From Tricholoma matsutake (taxonomy: Eukaryota; Basidiomycota; Agaricomycetes; Agaricales; Tricholomataceae), in the NCBI GenBank assembly GCA_026075535.2, contig AP026539.1, positions 5,022,001 through 5,086,000 of the forward strand: DNA of 64,000 nt, in the 5' to 3' direction. A program made the position numbers and the translations under genes. Shown here one piece after another: positions 1-13,289 of this stretch (the first letter of the stretch is position 1; every line of letters starts with the position of its first letter). The notes under the pieces were generated by a model. That model saw only the letters and a program-made list of their open reading frames with translations. It was not told the origin of the DNA and made no database searches.

Positions 1-999
1 TGTGAGCCTGACTCTTCCAATGTCGCAAAGGTTTCAACATAGTCTACTTCCCAGAAAGCGCATGTCACCTTTTTCACATTCCGTGATTGTCCCGCTACAG
101 TATGATTACGCTTGATCTTCACACCAATTGCAAGTCACACCCTGCCAAGGGAGCAGGCAACAAACCTCCCAAGATTGTATGCAAGTTTTGCCTCAGTCTC
201 ACTATAGGCAACTTCCCATACCACTGTTGGCCATCCTTGTGTGATGGGCTGCTTTGTGGGATTATCCTCATACAGGCTGAAATCAGGACTCTTGATACCA
301 TCTTCCAAATCAACATCTGCAGAGCCTCCCAGGCGAACAGCACCTGTGTCAAAAGCGAACAAAGAGAGACCTTTGGAGTCTTTGGTGTTGATGCTGAAGA
401 AGAGGGTTGACATGATTTCATGTCTGAAAGATGGGTAATGCACGATCAGCTTTTCATGCGAGAAATCAATCCTTTTATGTTGTTATCAGATTTGCCACAA
501 ACCAGAGAAATCCGACGTACCTAAGGTTGTCCCAACCTGGCACTCTAGACTTTGCCCATAACTCATCTACAATTTTTGATGAGACACCTTCAATAGATAT
601 CTCATGCTTTCCAGCAATCCCAGTCACCCCATCCACCCCATCCAGGAGTGGTTTCAGCTTAGATAAGACTTTATCCAAGGAGAGGGGACAGACTGCATTG
701 ACAGCTTCTAATGAGGGCCAAGGCATAGGAAGGGCATCTACAGCAGGATCAGGAGGATCAGAGGCCACATGAGATGATGGTAGTAGGGGTTGCAAGTCAT
801 CAGAACTGTCCAATGAGGGGCGAGGTGTTGGAAGGCCAGTAGTAGCATGACGGGCAAGATCCTCTGAAGAAACCTGTTTGTTTTGGCCCACTATGGGGTG
901 AGGGGGTGTGTATCTCTGGCCAGGCATGTTAGAAGGGGCCCTGGCATTGTTTGAGGAAGATGGTGGTGCAGAATGAGTAAATGGGTGTTCAAAGGTCAA
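1..999 (-). pseudogene. Decayed PD-(D/E)XK-like (Uma2-type) protein, runs off the left edge
   Basis: The minus-strand frame starts near 999 with a Ser/Pro-rich stretch and continues at about 443-135 into a compact domain. Visible segments are EKLIVHYPSFRHE, a conserved Asp in SPDFSLYE, and the strand PTVVWEVAYSET followed by GRFVACSLGRV, an order resembling the Asp...Glu core of PD-(D/E)XK/Uma2-like nucleases found in many basidiomycete genomes. The copy is broken: the frame shifts between the parts ending at 475 and beginning near 470, and a TGA at 135-137 interrupts GRV-LAIG, after which the same frame continues to position 1. Family assignment is by resemblance only. The product would not be made intact unless an unseen intron removes the breaks. 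Confidence 0.5.
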
Positions 1000-1218
1000 A
1001 GATGTACTGATTCTAGTAGAGTTATAACCTGAAAGTCAGTAGGGTAGCATATCTGTGCAATGCACATATATCAATGCTATCAATGCTGGAGATCTGCCAC
1101 GTAACAGCCTGATATCGTTGAATTTGTGTTTGTTGTTTATGAAACTCAAAACCTGAACTGGACAAAGACATTTGCGTATATGCCTGAAATTGCAATATAT
1201 TCTGTGTATGAACAATCA

Positions 1219-2742
1219 CTAGTCAATAAGGTAGTTACTTAAAGCCTTTTTAGCACCTTGAACATCTTGCTGGCAGATTGTGGTTGCTTGCCGCTCCCCT
1301 TCATCCAAAGAATGTGGGTTGGGTGCAGTACCTGTCAGAATAGAACCAGACGGCCCCCACAAAAAATGTATTCCCTGCCAGAGCATGTAATGAGCATGTA
1401 TGGGAGTGCCTGGCACTATGGTAGACTTGAGCAATGTGGAATTTTATACAAAGAAGCATGGAAAGTACTCGCCAGGGAAAATTTTTTCAAAATTCCACCT
1501 AAGCTCCGACATCGCTTCAGCCCCTGCGTACCACATAGCCTTATGCTCAAATGAGTGGGGCGCCCATTGAAAGTATTTTAGAACTTCAGAGGCAGTTACT
1601 GTAGTGGTTATTGAAGTGCTTGAAATTTTGACTGAGGAATCAGCAGCCACTCAAAATGGGAGGGAAAACCCCATGTGTTCAAGGGTAAGGCGTATAGCAT
1701 TGAAATTCCGGACTTTGAGGTACAGCCCTTTAAAGCGCCGGTTGAATATTGTGGCTTCACTCTGCTCTGGTGGGATGGTATGAAGGCCCAGAAAAAGCCG
1801 GACAATTGAAGGTGATGCGGGTGTGGTCAGACTCTCCAAAGGTTGATGACCCCAGAGATCAAACGGGAACAGCTCGGCTCCACCATCTCTGCAAATTTCC
1901 AAACCATCTGTTGAACTACTAAGAGACATGCAGGTTGTCGCAGGTGGAGATGGAGCTGGTGGTAGTGGTTCCGGGGAGGGGCCAGGTGAAAGGATGTGCA
2001 GGGCCACAGCATGGGAGGATCCAGATACAGGGTTGTGCATCAGCTGGAGAAGGGGTGCCATAGGAATGCCCATGGGACCATGGGATGAGGAAGGGTTGTG
2101 AGCATGCTGCAGTTGATCGATGAGTGGTGAGGAACTCCGGAGTGGAGAGGGTTCACGGGACAATGGTTGAAGCAGTCCAACCACTTGTGGGGAAGCGCCT
2201 TGGGATTGGACGGCACTTGCTGAATCCGAAGGACTGAGGCTGGATTCAGACGGTGTTGACAAGGCTGAGTGCAACATGGGAAGAGGGCTTGGCTCTTCCA
2301 TTGGGTAAAAGATGAGGTTGAAACGGGAGGGGAGGTCCACGCCCATGGGCTGGAAAGACTCAGCGAAATGGATCGCGATGTGGTTGTCCACCTGTGGATT
2401 GCATGCTAGCAGTTCTTGGGTTGGGTGAAGCACTTCTGGGATATCTTGAAGCGTCGCGTTTACAGTGCCAAGAGAGCATAAGTATCAAAACCCATGGGCT
2501 GGGCATTGAACATGCTCATCGAAATCTGGTACATGTGTTGTTGCAATCCGTACAATGGCAGGGACTTCGCGATCTAGGTTAATGATTCGCGTCAACAGTG
2601 TGTCAGCCATGAAGTTGCCAAGTGCCAGAGCGCATTGGAGGAGAACAAAAAGAGACCCAATCATAACTGACTTTACCAAACCTCTTGCTCCCACAAAGTT
2701 CCTTGGAATGCGCAAACTATAGAACGTTTGAGATGTAACCAA
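1219..2742 (-). pseudogene. Unrecognised Ser/Pro-rich reading frame with in-frame stops
   Basis: One minus-strand frame stays open from about 2742 to 1219 except for TGA codons at 2485-2487 and 1651-1653 and a TAA at 1444-1446. It encodes a short N-terminal part (MADTLLTRIINLDREVPAIV), a low-complexity Ser/Pro middle of about 150 residues, and a tail with the segment YFQWAPHSFEHKAMWYAG. I do not recognise the family. The same-frame continuity across the stops suggests a single gene that has decayed, or one whose introns I cannot place; the TAA lies in a GT...AG interval that could be an intron. It may be the upstream part of the gene that ends at the left edge. Confidence 0.35.
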
Positions 2743-3026
2743 TGTTGGACCATAGTTGGAGGTTTTCAGAACAACTGTCGTACAGCTGACAACTTCATCT
2801 GCAACAGAGACCAGTCAGTCAAAAAACAGATAAAAAAAGGGATGCTTACCATCTTGCTCGAGCAATGGTCCCATCGAATTTGTTTGAATCTGCAGCAAAG
2901 TTGTTGACAAGCACCTCAAGTCACATGTTCACAGCTCACATTACTCCATCACTCATGGCCAGATAATTATATCAGATAAGCAACATCATAACTCTCTTCC
3001 TTCTTCTTCCAACAAGTCCTGTTGTG

Positions 3027-4912
3027 ATGGAAGACCACAGTGGTATGTACAGAAGTGACTTACTAAATGCTTTCAGAGCACAGTATCAGCACTTTGAGGG
3101 TGTCATTACTCATGCAGTTCAATCAAGTGCAGATCCTGTGATTCTGGCAAGGTTAGGTGATGATCTTGATGAATATTACAACTTGGCTCAGGAGGTGAGA
3201 TATAAGTCATTTCAATCATATTTAATCACTGAATAAACTCAGCATCAGGCTATCTTTCCTGAAACTGAGCATCAAATATTAATGCAAAACCTGGCTGTCA
3301 TGAGAGGTGATATCAGAACTCAGTATGAGATCAGCCTTGGTCAATCTCATCACAGCAGTCCCTCTGTGGTTGGTGTTTTGAGGACAGGCAGAAGAGGCAG
3401 ACCCAGATTGGTCTTTGACCCTACATTTCTTCAATGGGCTATGATCCAGTGCACCACCTCTGGAATTGCCAATTTTTTGAGGGTGGGCAGGACTACACTA
3501 TGACAGGCAATGCTAAATCATGGTCTGGCTGAGCCTGGCAGTGACCCATTTTTACCAGAGGGCTCTGCATCTCTGGAATCATCTGACTCTGTACTGGTGT
3601 CAGAGGAGGATGATATACTTGAGCCTGAACTTCCACTCCCTCTTGACCTGCCTGTGGAAGTAACAGACTCTCTGCCAGCTGCAGGGCATCCTACATCTTC
3701 CACAGCCACAATCTCAACCATGACAGATGAGCAGTTGGATAATTTGCTCTTGCAGCTGAAGATGAGCAGGCATAACCATGTTAGATGGTATGTTATGATG
3801 GTTGGGTCATCGGGTGCCCAGAGAAAGAATAAGGGCATCACTTCTTTGCATTGATCCAGTGCACTGTGTCTTTGATCGCATGTGCATACGCCGCTGAGTT
3901 TATGGTGTTCCAGGGCCCAACTCACTGTGGCATCATGATGGGCAACATGGTAAGCTCAAATAATAGATCAATGAACCAGTTTAATTCAGTGACATATTCT
4001 AGGTCCTATCCGCTGGGGCATTGTGATCCATGGTTTCATTGATGGTTACTCAAGACTGGTCACTGGGTTGCAAGCTAGCAACAATAACTCTGGGTCTACT
4101 GTCTTGCAGCTTTTTCTGGATGCATGTGGAGTTTATGGTATACCATCACGTCTCCGTGGAGATCATGGTTTAGAGAATTTGTTGGTTGCTGCATGGATGG
4201 AAGAATTCAGAGGCATATTGAGAGGTTCCTATATCTGGGGAAGGTTAGTGATCTTTTCAGATGGAGTTCTTGTTCTGAAATCAAATGCAGGAGTGTTCAT
4301 AATGTGAGGATAGAAAGGCTGTGGGTAGATGTGACTGCCCAGGTTGGAGCAACATGGGCCAATCATTTTGTGAGGCTGGAGAGGAGCTTTGGCCTTGATA
4401 TTAACAATCTCCACCACATGTGGCTTCTCCAACATCTTTTCTTGCCCACAATCAACTCTATTCTGTCTTTTTTTGCTCAATCATGGAATGAGCACAAGAT
4501 TGCAATCAGGGATGGACCAAACAGATCCCCTTCAGACATGTTTGGATTTGACATGCTGGTGCATGGTGTTAGAGGAGATGTGCTGCCAGGAGATGATGAT
4601 ATGAATCAAGAAGAATTAGAGGTCTTTGGAGTTGATTGGGAGGCTCTCAGAGATGAGAATATACTGCAGTCCCAAAGACATAACAATGATATCCAAGAGC
4701 AGCCAGACACCTGGCTAGGGAGATCGGGTCCACCACCCAACTTGAATGAGGTGGAGGTAAATGCTCCTGAGGCTCCACTGACATCTGTAGAAATTCAAAG
4801 CATTGACAATGCAGTGTCCTTGTGGGCAGGATTAGGAGATGATAACAGTGTTACGCAGATATGGATTAATGGGTTAGCTACTGCATGCAACCTTAGGCCT
4901 AGTCTATTCTAG
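3027..4912 (+). pseudogene. Integrase-core (DDE/rve-like) transposase-type gene, decayed
   Basis: Three introns can be placed: 3195-3242, 3950-4002 and 4245-4290, each GT-AG and each restoring phase. The joined exons give a basic N-terminal region with TGRRGRPRL, then an integrase-core domain: HHDGQHG, HGFIDGYSRLVTG, RGDHGLENLLVAAWMEE, SVHNVRIERLWVDVTAQ and GPNRSPSDMFGFDMLVHGVRG. This is the widespread fungal integrase-core family with an RNase H-like fold. The copy is dead: TGA at 3501-3503, 3796-3798 and 3895-3897, each where relatives carry Arg, plus a frameshift near 3765. The stop of the last exon is at 4910-4912. The start ATG at 3027 was chosen because the first exon then has 56 whole codons up to the donor. 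No terminal repeats were found. Confidence 0.75.
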
Positions 4913-7469
4913 CAATTTTGTTATAATAGGGGTTTGTCTTTTGTTAGGTCAAGGAGTACTTATTCTGCAATGTACATCAAGACACCCTAAGCCTCAAGAT
5001 AGCATAGCACCATCCGCAATACATGTCCAAATCTGCATGAATGCCTGAGAACCTCATGAATGAAACCCTTGTGAATCAGAAATGGCTAAGGGAAGTCTGA
5101 TGCAAAGGTATAGATACCTGCACGTTATGCAAATGGGAGGCCCTGGTAGTAAGGAAAATGATAGTGCTGGCAGTGCGAGAACCTAAGGTAGTTGTTAAAA
5201 TATGTGAACAATGCATGATTGTGTGACATACCATAAGTGTGGCAGTGATAGTGTCGTGTTCCACCTGGAGTGCTGGAATGCCACATTAGATCAATGTCAT
5301 GGATCGATAGTGTGATGTACGCAATTCACTTTACTGCCAGCTATATGTGCTACCCTCACTCAGAGAAGTGGCATATGACTGAGAAACCACCAGTTACTCA
5401 CTGGAAGGCGAGGAAAGGTTAGACTGACTCTACAGATAGATAACGACATACCATGCTTCATTCCCAGTCATAAGCACTACACTTTCTGCCTAAAATCGCA
5501 CCCTTGGAGAACTTGAATCGGAGAAGCACAGCTGTGCTTGTGTGTCATTTTATCACTTGAAGACAGCCCATGAGGGTATGAGAAGAGGGTGGGGAGACTT
5601 GGAATAGTGACAAGCTGGACAAGGGAGAGACGTGATGACTTTCTCAAGGTTCGGATAAATGCGACCAAATAGGAAGAAATCAAGTTTCAGTTGACTTTCA
5701 GTGGGATCGATATTGATGATCAAGAAACCCAAAGTCACAAAGTCAGAAGAGTAAGTCGAAATTGATGCATATATCTCAAGGAGAATAGTTGGTTAATAGC
5801 TATTAATATGAGATAATGATTTTAATGTGAGAGAATATATAATAATAGAGCATATTCGCACCCACCCAAATCAACGATTTGATCAAAAATTTGACATCTG
5901 ACCAAAATTTGGATTGGCTTGAATGGGTAGTGTCACTGTGACAAATTCTGACAGGTGTGATGATGAGATCATTGACCACTATATTGAGCATGGAACGAGT
6001 ACGTATCTAACTGACAGTGACACTGGCAACAACATGTTGGTCAGTACTAGAAAACATATTTGACTAACCTCCCTTCGTGCGAGAGGGACAGCATTATATA
6101 CATCACTAACAATAAAAATTCTGATAATAAAAATTGGCCCTTTCCGCTTCGCTTTCTAAATTCTGAGCGAGTGAAGGATAGCATCGAAAGAGAAAAAAGC
6201 CTGCGAGGGGGATAGGATAGTAGTGTTAGGGCACCATCGTTGTCCTCGCGCCATGTCACCATCGGTAGTCGGACCCTGGTGTCGCCTTCGTCGTCCCTTC
6301 TCGTGCGACGCGTTTCCCGGTCTTCGTGCTTCTGTTGTCTAATCACCCCACGAGGGCCTCGCAGTGATAGCGGTGGTCGTCTGGCATTGTCGTCGTCATG
6401 TGCCACCGGGGCATGAGCACCCTCACCTGCTTACAGTAGCAATGGTGGGTGCTGGGTGGTTGTCTAGCTGTTCCGAGAGATGAGGCCGTTAGCGGTAGTT
6501 GTAGCATGGGTCTAGGTAGTGTTGCTTTTGAATCAGGTTGATAGGGTGCGGTGGTCATCGAAGTGGCCGTTACGGAGATGTGGGATGGCATGTGAGAAGC
6601 AGGGAGGCAACGTGGCAGAGGAGGGCTGTATGATTCAAGTCGACGTTCCGTTTTTGTCCAGGGCATTCCTTTTTTGGTGTGTGACACGACCAAATCCGGG
6701 CATCAGGAAAATGAAATGAATTTACAGAAATTTGAAGCGAGTTGCGAATATGCTCTATACATGGGTTTCTTACTGGGGCTAGCTTTTGTGTGCACATAAC
6801 AAGACCAAATGAAAGGTCACTTGACCCACAGCGCTCAAATCCTGCACTTGCATGACTCTTGAGATCTTGAGACTTTGTTTGTAAGTCAAAGGGAAACCGC
6901 AGGGTGTTCGCCATCAAACCAGAACAGAATCTGGGCCCCGGAATATTCGATGAAAAATAAAGTCATAGAAATTCAACGCAGAAACACAAGGCGCTAGCAT
7001 TTCTGCCATGGCATGACCTGATTACGACATTGATGACATTCATTCTCAGGACGTTATGCTGGTCTCTCTGCATGAAAGCCCGGAGAGCTCGCAAATGACC
7101 GTTGATGAACAGTTATGGCCACTGACTTGCCATAATTTCCACCAATCGCATCTCCGGAGCTCGAAGGGCGCCACTCAGGCGCCGCCGCATATGGCCCCCG
7201 CGGTTCAAACGGACCAGAAGAATAGTTGAACTTCACGTTTTCCTTTCAGAGGGGCATAACTCTCAGACCAGACTTCTCCGCAATTCAAACCGACTTAACG
7301 GCCGGAGCTTCATGGAGCAATCCATGACAAAGTTGGAGACCATTGGATAGGGGTTAAATATCCATGAGATGCCGCCATCATATAAACAGATGTGATAGTG
7401 ATCTGGTCTCGCAACATAACTACAATTTCTGTGGTTCGCAGGAAGCCTTATCTGTTGACCAAGTCGGTG
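4913..7469. other. No gene recognised
   Basis: Short open frames only, none with a recognisable domain. A 12-base inverted pair (GTGTCACTGT near 5930, ACAGTGACAC near 6013) and a duplicated AATAAAAATT word near 6110-6135 are the only structures noticed. The right end is the 3' flank of the DUF6533 gene. Confidence 0.4.
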
Positions 7470-9181
7470 CTACAGAATAAAGAAGTAACAAACCACGAAC
7501 CTGACTGTCGATGTGACATCTGTCGAAAGCATTACTTGAAGTTCGACCTGCTCGGGTTTTCGGAAGAGTTCTGAATTGTCATCGGGTTCCTGCCCAACTT
7601 CTTTCAAAGAGAAGTACAAGCGGTTGATCATGATGGCGGTGAAACTTAAATTCCAAATTCAGAAAGTATTTGAAAGTATTTGAAAGACAGATGATCACTT
7701 ACCTCGAACATGGTCTGCGTCAAAGCAGAAGTTAGGGTTAGATTCGCCGAGAAGATCGGGATAGAGACATACAGGGCATTGATGGTTCTCAGGATGTCCT
7801 AATCCAGAGCAGGCAGATAAGCAGAGAAACAAAGAATGCGAAGAAATGTCACCTTGCCACAGTAACTGAGCAATAGCCATAGCAGAGTGGAAGAGAACAT
7901 TGCGCAGAAATATAGGAATCCATCCCGTTGCATCACCTTGAGCCATCGTAGAGTTGGCAGATTACGCGACGCTTCCACCGTTGTGATCAGCGTTATAGCA
8001 AAAACAATGGCCTCGAAACTCAGTTGGAGGATAAGGTATGCGTTGTAGGATGGGTAGCTGTATCATAGAATTAGAATCCTGAAACGATCGTCCGATGAAC
8101 CACGAGCCTTTGCTGGTTCGGCAGCAGCATGCACACTGAGAGAATGTCAGCACCTGGTAGAGTCATGAAAAGAAGACACACCGTAAAACTCATCCTTGTC
8201 CCAGAGATTTTCGGATTGAAACCATTTGACTTGTTTATAATAAATAGGTCTTCCTCTAGACCAGGTCGTGAGATAATCATACCTGGTATTCCTCCTAAGA
8301 ACACAATGCGCAGTGCAACCCCAAGTTGTGCCAACAGATGACAAACAAGCAGGGTCACTATATATTTGTTCTTGCAAGTCAGAAAGTAGACTCTGAGCTG
8401 AGATTGAGTATAGCAACGCCTCAAGGGTCAGGACCAACCTCAGCATAAGAAACATTGAGGCTATGCAGAACATCCAGGCCGCCACTACAAATTCAGTTAT
8501 GACATATCGTTCACACCTGTTCCAACACAACATATTCGGAGCTCGAAGAGCAGCGTATGGATATGTTGACATACACCTGTATACGAAATTCTATCCGGGG
8601 GTTAAAAATTGTATTCTCGGAAATTACGCACATTCTGGGACGATGGCAAGGTATATGCTTCCGAACCACGTTTTCCAGTTGCTTATCCAAACTGTATATT
8701 GCGGAAACTTACAGATCATGACAACAGTGAAGAGAGCAAGACTAGAATATCGATTCTGAAAGGAATTGATTCATAAGGCGGAAGGGGTAATCCGTCGAAA
8801 TCACTCTCACTAAAAAGAATAAGATGGATGCTGGTATAGGGTCAGACAGGCTCATCCAACATTCTAGTCGCATACCAAACGTTTTTCTAGGTTTCCAAGC
8901 TAGATCGATCTATTATGAATTGGTATCAAGGCTGATAAGCGTGGAGATACTGCTGGCGCATTACCTCCGCAGAGAATGTCAAGCAGTAGTCATAAAGCAA
9001 GAGAGTGAAAATAGCAGTATAATACATCTGAAACGATTGTCGTCATTTGCTGATGATGTCTGCAGCTATAAAGCCAACCTTCAGTGATAGACTAGGATTC
9101 GTAAATCGATGCTAGACGATGGCGAGATAGGCAAACGTACATTGCTAACGAGGGGATAGGATTCTGAGAGACTTCGTTCAT
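7470..9181 (-). CDS. DUF6533-domain seven-helix membrane protein
   Basis: This is a much-split gene whose exons read in phase: 9027-8965 (ending LLLYDYCLTFSAE), 8909-8876 (IDLAWKPRKTF), 8830-8811, 8755-8713 (giving ILFFLNRYSSLALFTVVMI), an exon ending at 8439 (CERYVITEFVVAAWMFCIA...), 8392-8283 (VYFLTCKNKYIVTLLV), 8057-7853 (FEAIVFAITL, then RDGFLYFCAMF), 7798 to about 7710, and 7644-7470. The order YDY...LTF, W..RKTF, FLNRY, then MLR matches DUF6533, an N-terminal domain of fungal seven-helix membrane proteins of unknown function. Hydrophobic helices are evident in every exon. The first exon (ATG at 9181) and the exons in 8712-8522 and 8282-8058 are uncertain. The donor of the penultimate exon is ambiguous (7710 keeps phase). 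The stop is TAG at 7470-7472. No disabling change was seen in the exons that could be read. Confidence 0.75.
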
Positions 9182-11125
9182 CCTGTACGCGAGCTGGGGG
9201 CGGGACGAAGCTGCATAGATGTTGGAGATCCTAGTAATATACATATTTCGAGTTGATGACTGGGCTATATCAGGCTGTACGAGTGCTTTTTGTTCTGTAG
9301 TGAAGACGACCACTAGCTCTTTGGGAAGAGTTGATGGAAAAAGAGAAGGCGCCACTGATGTGGTACGTATCTGTTCAGTTAGATTTCAAGACTGCGGACA
9401 TGAAGGGAGGGTAACATCATCTCCACCGGAGTAACGCAAAGAACAGTCATGACCTTCGGGATGAAATGCGCGACCTAAGCATCATTGTCGCACATGAACG
9501 CCATAAGACAGCGTCGTGCCAGTGTTCATGAACGTTCAATATTCAATGGACAACGTTTACTAGATCGCGGAGTAACAGCCACTCTGACCATCCATTCGAA
9601 GACTGATGTGGAAACCAGGGGTTCAACGTTCAACGTTCAGCAGAGATGTGCCAGCACTGCCAGGTATGGCAAGTTTCATACTGATCAATCACGCCACAAC
9701 CCAGATTGAACCCACACGTAGCCGCCCTTCTTGCGCAGATATCTTCACCATGGGATTCTAACTCAGCGTTCATGTACAACCCTCGTAGCCGGCTTTGCGA
9801 CTATATACAAGCCTACGCGTTGACGGTAGTTGAACGCTGGAAATTGGAACTTGAAACTTTGGCCTGTGAGATCTTGAGACCCCACTATGTGTATCAATAG
9901 TTGCATTTGGTTTCGAACAACAGCCATTGCGCCAATTCTCCTATTTATATTATTTAACATGATGACACTATGGACGCCAACTCCTCTAGCTCTAAGTAAA
10001 ACCTCCATTCCCATACTTTAAAAAAGCCATATCACAAACTGAAGTATGTCTCACATGAATGACCTGGAGACGGAAAAAGACCCATCGTCCTGTGGTCGTG
10101 AAGCTGGCGTAGATCATTGTTATATCGTGCGGAAAGTTGCACGGTCAATGCAGTGGGAGTTCTCAGAAACAGCGTCCCGATGTGTAGAAATCACGCAAAT
10201 GATTTCGATAAACATCGTTTCTACACCCAGTAGGAGCTGACGGTACATTATAGGAGCTGACGGTTGTACTAGCTTGATGACCGAAGTCCTTCACTTAGTT
10301 CCAACCCATCATCTTCATCAATCACTCTCGACATTGGGGGTTTTCCAATGGACATGCAGTTCAACTGCTTCCTGGTCACGCACGGACGCCATTCTATGGC
10401 GCTTTCCTCGTCCAAGAAATGCAATGTCCGAGGTCTACACCCATATGAGCCAGATCGTGCGATTGGGCTTGCTATTATTTGGCAAACTTGGACCACTGGA
10501 GCAGAATGAGGGAGAGCACACAAGGCGGACGATCTCTCCGCAACTGTACTCCTAACTTGAAGCGCCCTAGCCAATCTGGTGAACGAGACAGCATGACAAT
10601 ACTGCAAACATTCCATCCCGAGATGTCCTGTTTTGATGGTATGGGACATTGCAGGCTGTACGCAAATTAATCAGAAGAAACCGAAATCAACCGGATATCA
10701 AGGAATAATTGGCACGGCTTTGGTGTGGATTATCGATGATAAACATGTCCCTTCCAATTGCGTCCGGGACGTCAGACCTGTGCTTCTCATACTCATTATT
10801 TCTTGAGTCTAATCCGAGTCTCTTGAATAGATCACCAAGGCCTGACACGTTGGAGCCGTGTTTGCTTGAACATACTCCACTCGATGCGCTCTTTCCACTT
10901 TAATTGAACTACGTCATCTGCCAAATCTGCTGAAGGTCATCTTCTATTGCCTCGATTTCCTGTCAGCCGTTGTAGTCAAGAATGAACAACAATGGAATAC
11001 TACATACTTTGACAAGTGAAATTTCCTGCTCGCCTGTTCATGGACGAGGGGCTTATCAGGGTCCCGTCGCTTGGTCAATGCCCCACAAGGGGTAAAACTA
11101 CAAACTTACGAAGAACGCAAGATTC
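9182..11125. other. No gene recognised; one small direct repeat
   Basis: Several open frames under 130 codons occur on both strands (for example minus 10649-10269), but none shows a domain or convincing splice pattern. A direct repeat TAGGAGCTGACGGT lies at 10231-10244 and 10251-10264. The frame upstream of 9181 is open to an ATG at 9355, so the DUF6533 gene could start earlier than annotated. Confidence 0.4.
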
Positions 11126-13289
11126 CTATGCTGCAGCCCCTCTCGGCATATCCTCCAAAGCATTCCTCACGCCCTGCCTCCACACACCCAATTCCTTCTC
11201 CAGTGCAACAACACTCTCCCTAACCGCCCTTCCGACCTTCCCGCCTTCATTCTGAGTTCCAAACCCAATCATCAACTCGTTCCTCGCACTCACAAGCATC
11301 TCATACGCCAACTTGAGCCGTGGGGGACCAGATGGTGGGTATACTGCTGCAGGGGCTTCCCCTGTCCGGGGTTGCGGCTCGTCCACAGCCAGCATCTTCC
11401 CAAGCTCGACGAGGGCGATGCCACGTACGGGATGCCCGTAGCGAAGGATGGAGGAGAGCCCTGTGCTGGATCGGGCTGCGGCTCGGATGATCTCATCTAG
11501 TGATTCTTGGGTTGGGGGTGTAGGAAGCGAAAATATGAGGAGGGATTGGTGGAGGCGCGAAAGGGCCAGGAGGGGGTGCGAGGAGGGTGTCAGTCTTGCT
11601 GATGTTAGGATAGGGATTAGATTGGTCGTTAGTTGAATTGATTTCGCGGAATCTATACGAGCATGGAACGGTCAGCATCACGTGTGCGTGAATATGGTGT
11701 ACTTACCTTTGAACTGAAGAGCGGTGGCTTTGTCTAGGGCTTCTTGACCGATACGCAAGGCGTCGAGCACGGCGTCCGTAGCTTTTGCAATAGCTTTGCA
11801 TTTTGTACATCGCGATACACTATCGGCTGAATTATGGCCAAAAGAACAATGAGTCGTGGGGCACAAAACCAAAGGAATGTTAGCACCTTCCGCAGGAATG
11901 GGACATGTTCCACCACACGACTTCGGACACCACATTGATTCTCGAGGATCGACTTCAGGATGGGATCTGCAGAGATTGCATGCACAAGTAAAATTGTACG
12001 TTTCCTGAAGCTGCTTCTGCCGTAGAGGTTTCGGAAGTGTCGTATCGATGTACGACGTCACAATCTAATATAGTAGCCCATAAGCAAGACAGTTAGGTTC
12101 GTGTATACAACCGACTAGTGTACCTCTTCATTTGGTTCGATGCTTCGCAATGCAATGACGTGCATCAAAGATTCCTCTTCCGTAGGAGAGGCCGACGCGC
12201 GAGGGAACACAATCACGGCGTTCGGATCGCAGGAATGATTTATCAATGCGACGATGGGGGAGACAGATGCTCCGATTGGAGCCAACGAAGGCGAGGTAAC
12301 AGTGAATGTGTTCGTCACAAACTGTCAAAGGCGGATGTGAAATAGAATCTGGATTTTAAGAAAGTAAACGCACCCTTGAGATGAAATCGACGAGATCACC
12401 CGCAGAGGTTAATCCAAATTCGACAAGTTGCTCAGGAGAAGACAAGCCAAGGTAGCGGACCAGAGCATGTGAAAGATGGGTGTATAATTCGAATGACGAG
12501 GATTGCAGGGAGGTTCTGTCTGAGGGAACTTGAGAGCTAAGATGTAGAATCACCTACGCAACTCACGCGATTGCATTGCGTCGAGCTCCTTTGCCTAAAT
12601 TGATGGGTGAGAGGCGGGTAAAATTGCACACCAAAGAAAAGAAATACCCAAACGCTGTCGAGCCCTCGTTTCCGTTTCTTCCATAGCATGCGGCCCAAAC
12701 ATCTGACAGCATCGCTGGGGATGGCGAGCTCAGTCGACGGCGCCTGCTTCGACCACTCTTGGAGAGAAACACATTCACGCTTGTGAAGTAGCCAGTCCTT
12801 GGTTTGACATGCCTGCAAGGGCTGGTAAAAAAAACCATATTCGCGCGAAAACAGAGTCGAACGCACAAGACTGCAATACCAGACGATGCGACAACGGGTA
12901 CACCGTTTCAAACCAGCGGCAGGCGGTGATCCAAAGCAGTTGGAGCAGTATGCGTCTAGATGTTGGTTCGAGAGCGTGGCGACATGAGGCTTGAGGGAGA
13001 ACAAGATGTCGCCTAATTCAAACAGTGACTCAGTGTCAAGTCGGCTCATGACTATAGAAACTGAGTAGCCACCTGGTTTATGTTGAATCTTCGCCCACAA
13101 CCCTCTCCCGCATGTATTCGACAACCGAACGTCGACATTGGGAGGCAAGATGTGTACGACTTCCACATGATTAGGCAGATCTACTCCTTCACTTGTTGTT
13201 GAAGGCTTTTGAATCTCATTATTTGACTTGACATACGATTTAGATTGCTTAGATTGTCGAGCGGCACGCAGACTGGCAAAAGTGGACAT
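11126..13289 (-). CDS. SET and MYND domain protein (SMYD-type lysine methyltransferase)
   Basis: Seven exons join in phase: 13289-12867, 12812-12648, 12594-12567, 12519-12374, 12321-12124, 12064-11707 and 11652-11126, giving 614 aa and a TAG stop. The first SET part carries NTCGRGLWA (about 58-66). A MYND zinc finger follows (about 115-155) with its Cys/His ligands, including CSNC, CTRC and YCSLACQ...HKREC. The SET core has NHSCDPN (about 282-288) and TSYID (about 323-327), followed by the post-SET cysteines in FTCACNLC. This split-SET layout is that of SMYD enzymes, which methylate lysines of histones or other proteins using S-adenosylmethionine. The substrate here is unknown. The third exon is only 28 bp and is flanked by a 47-bp intron chosen because it is the only one restoring phase. 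No stops or frameshifts were found. It shares a 161-bp promoter region with the divergent GT61 gene. Confidence 0.92.

Noticed and set aside
6047..6406. Arg/Asp-rich 119-codon minus frame as a gene
   Set aside because: Low-complexity composition and no family resemblance.
9485..10903. Several 60-126-codon frames on both strands as small genes
   Set aside because: No recognisable motif or consistent introns; lengths are within chance for this composition.
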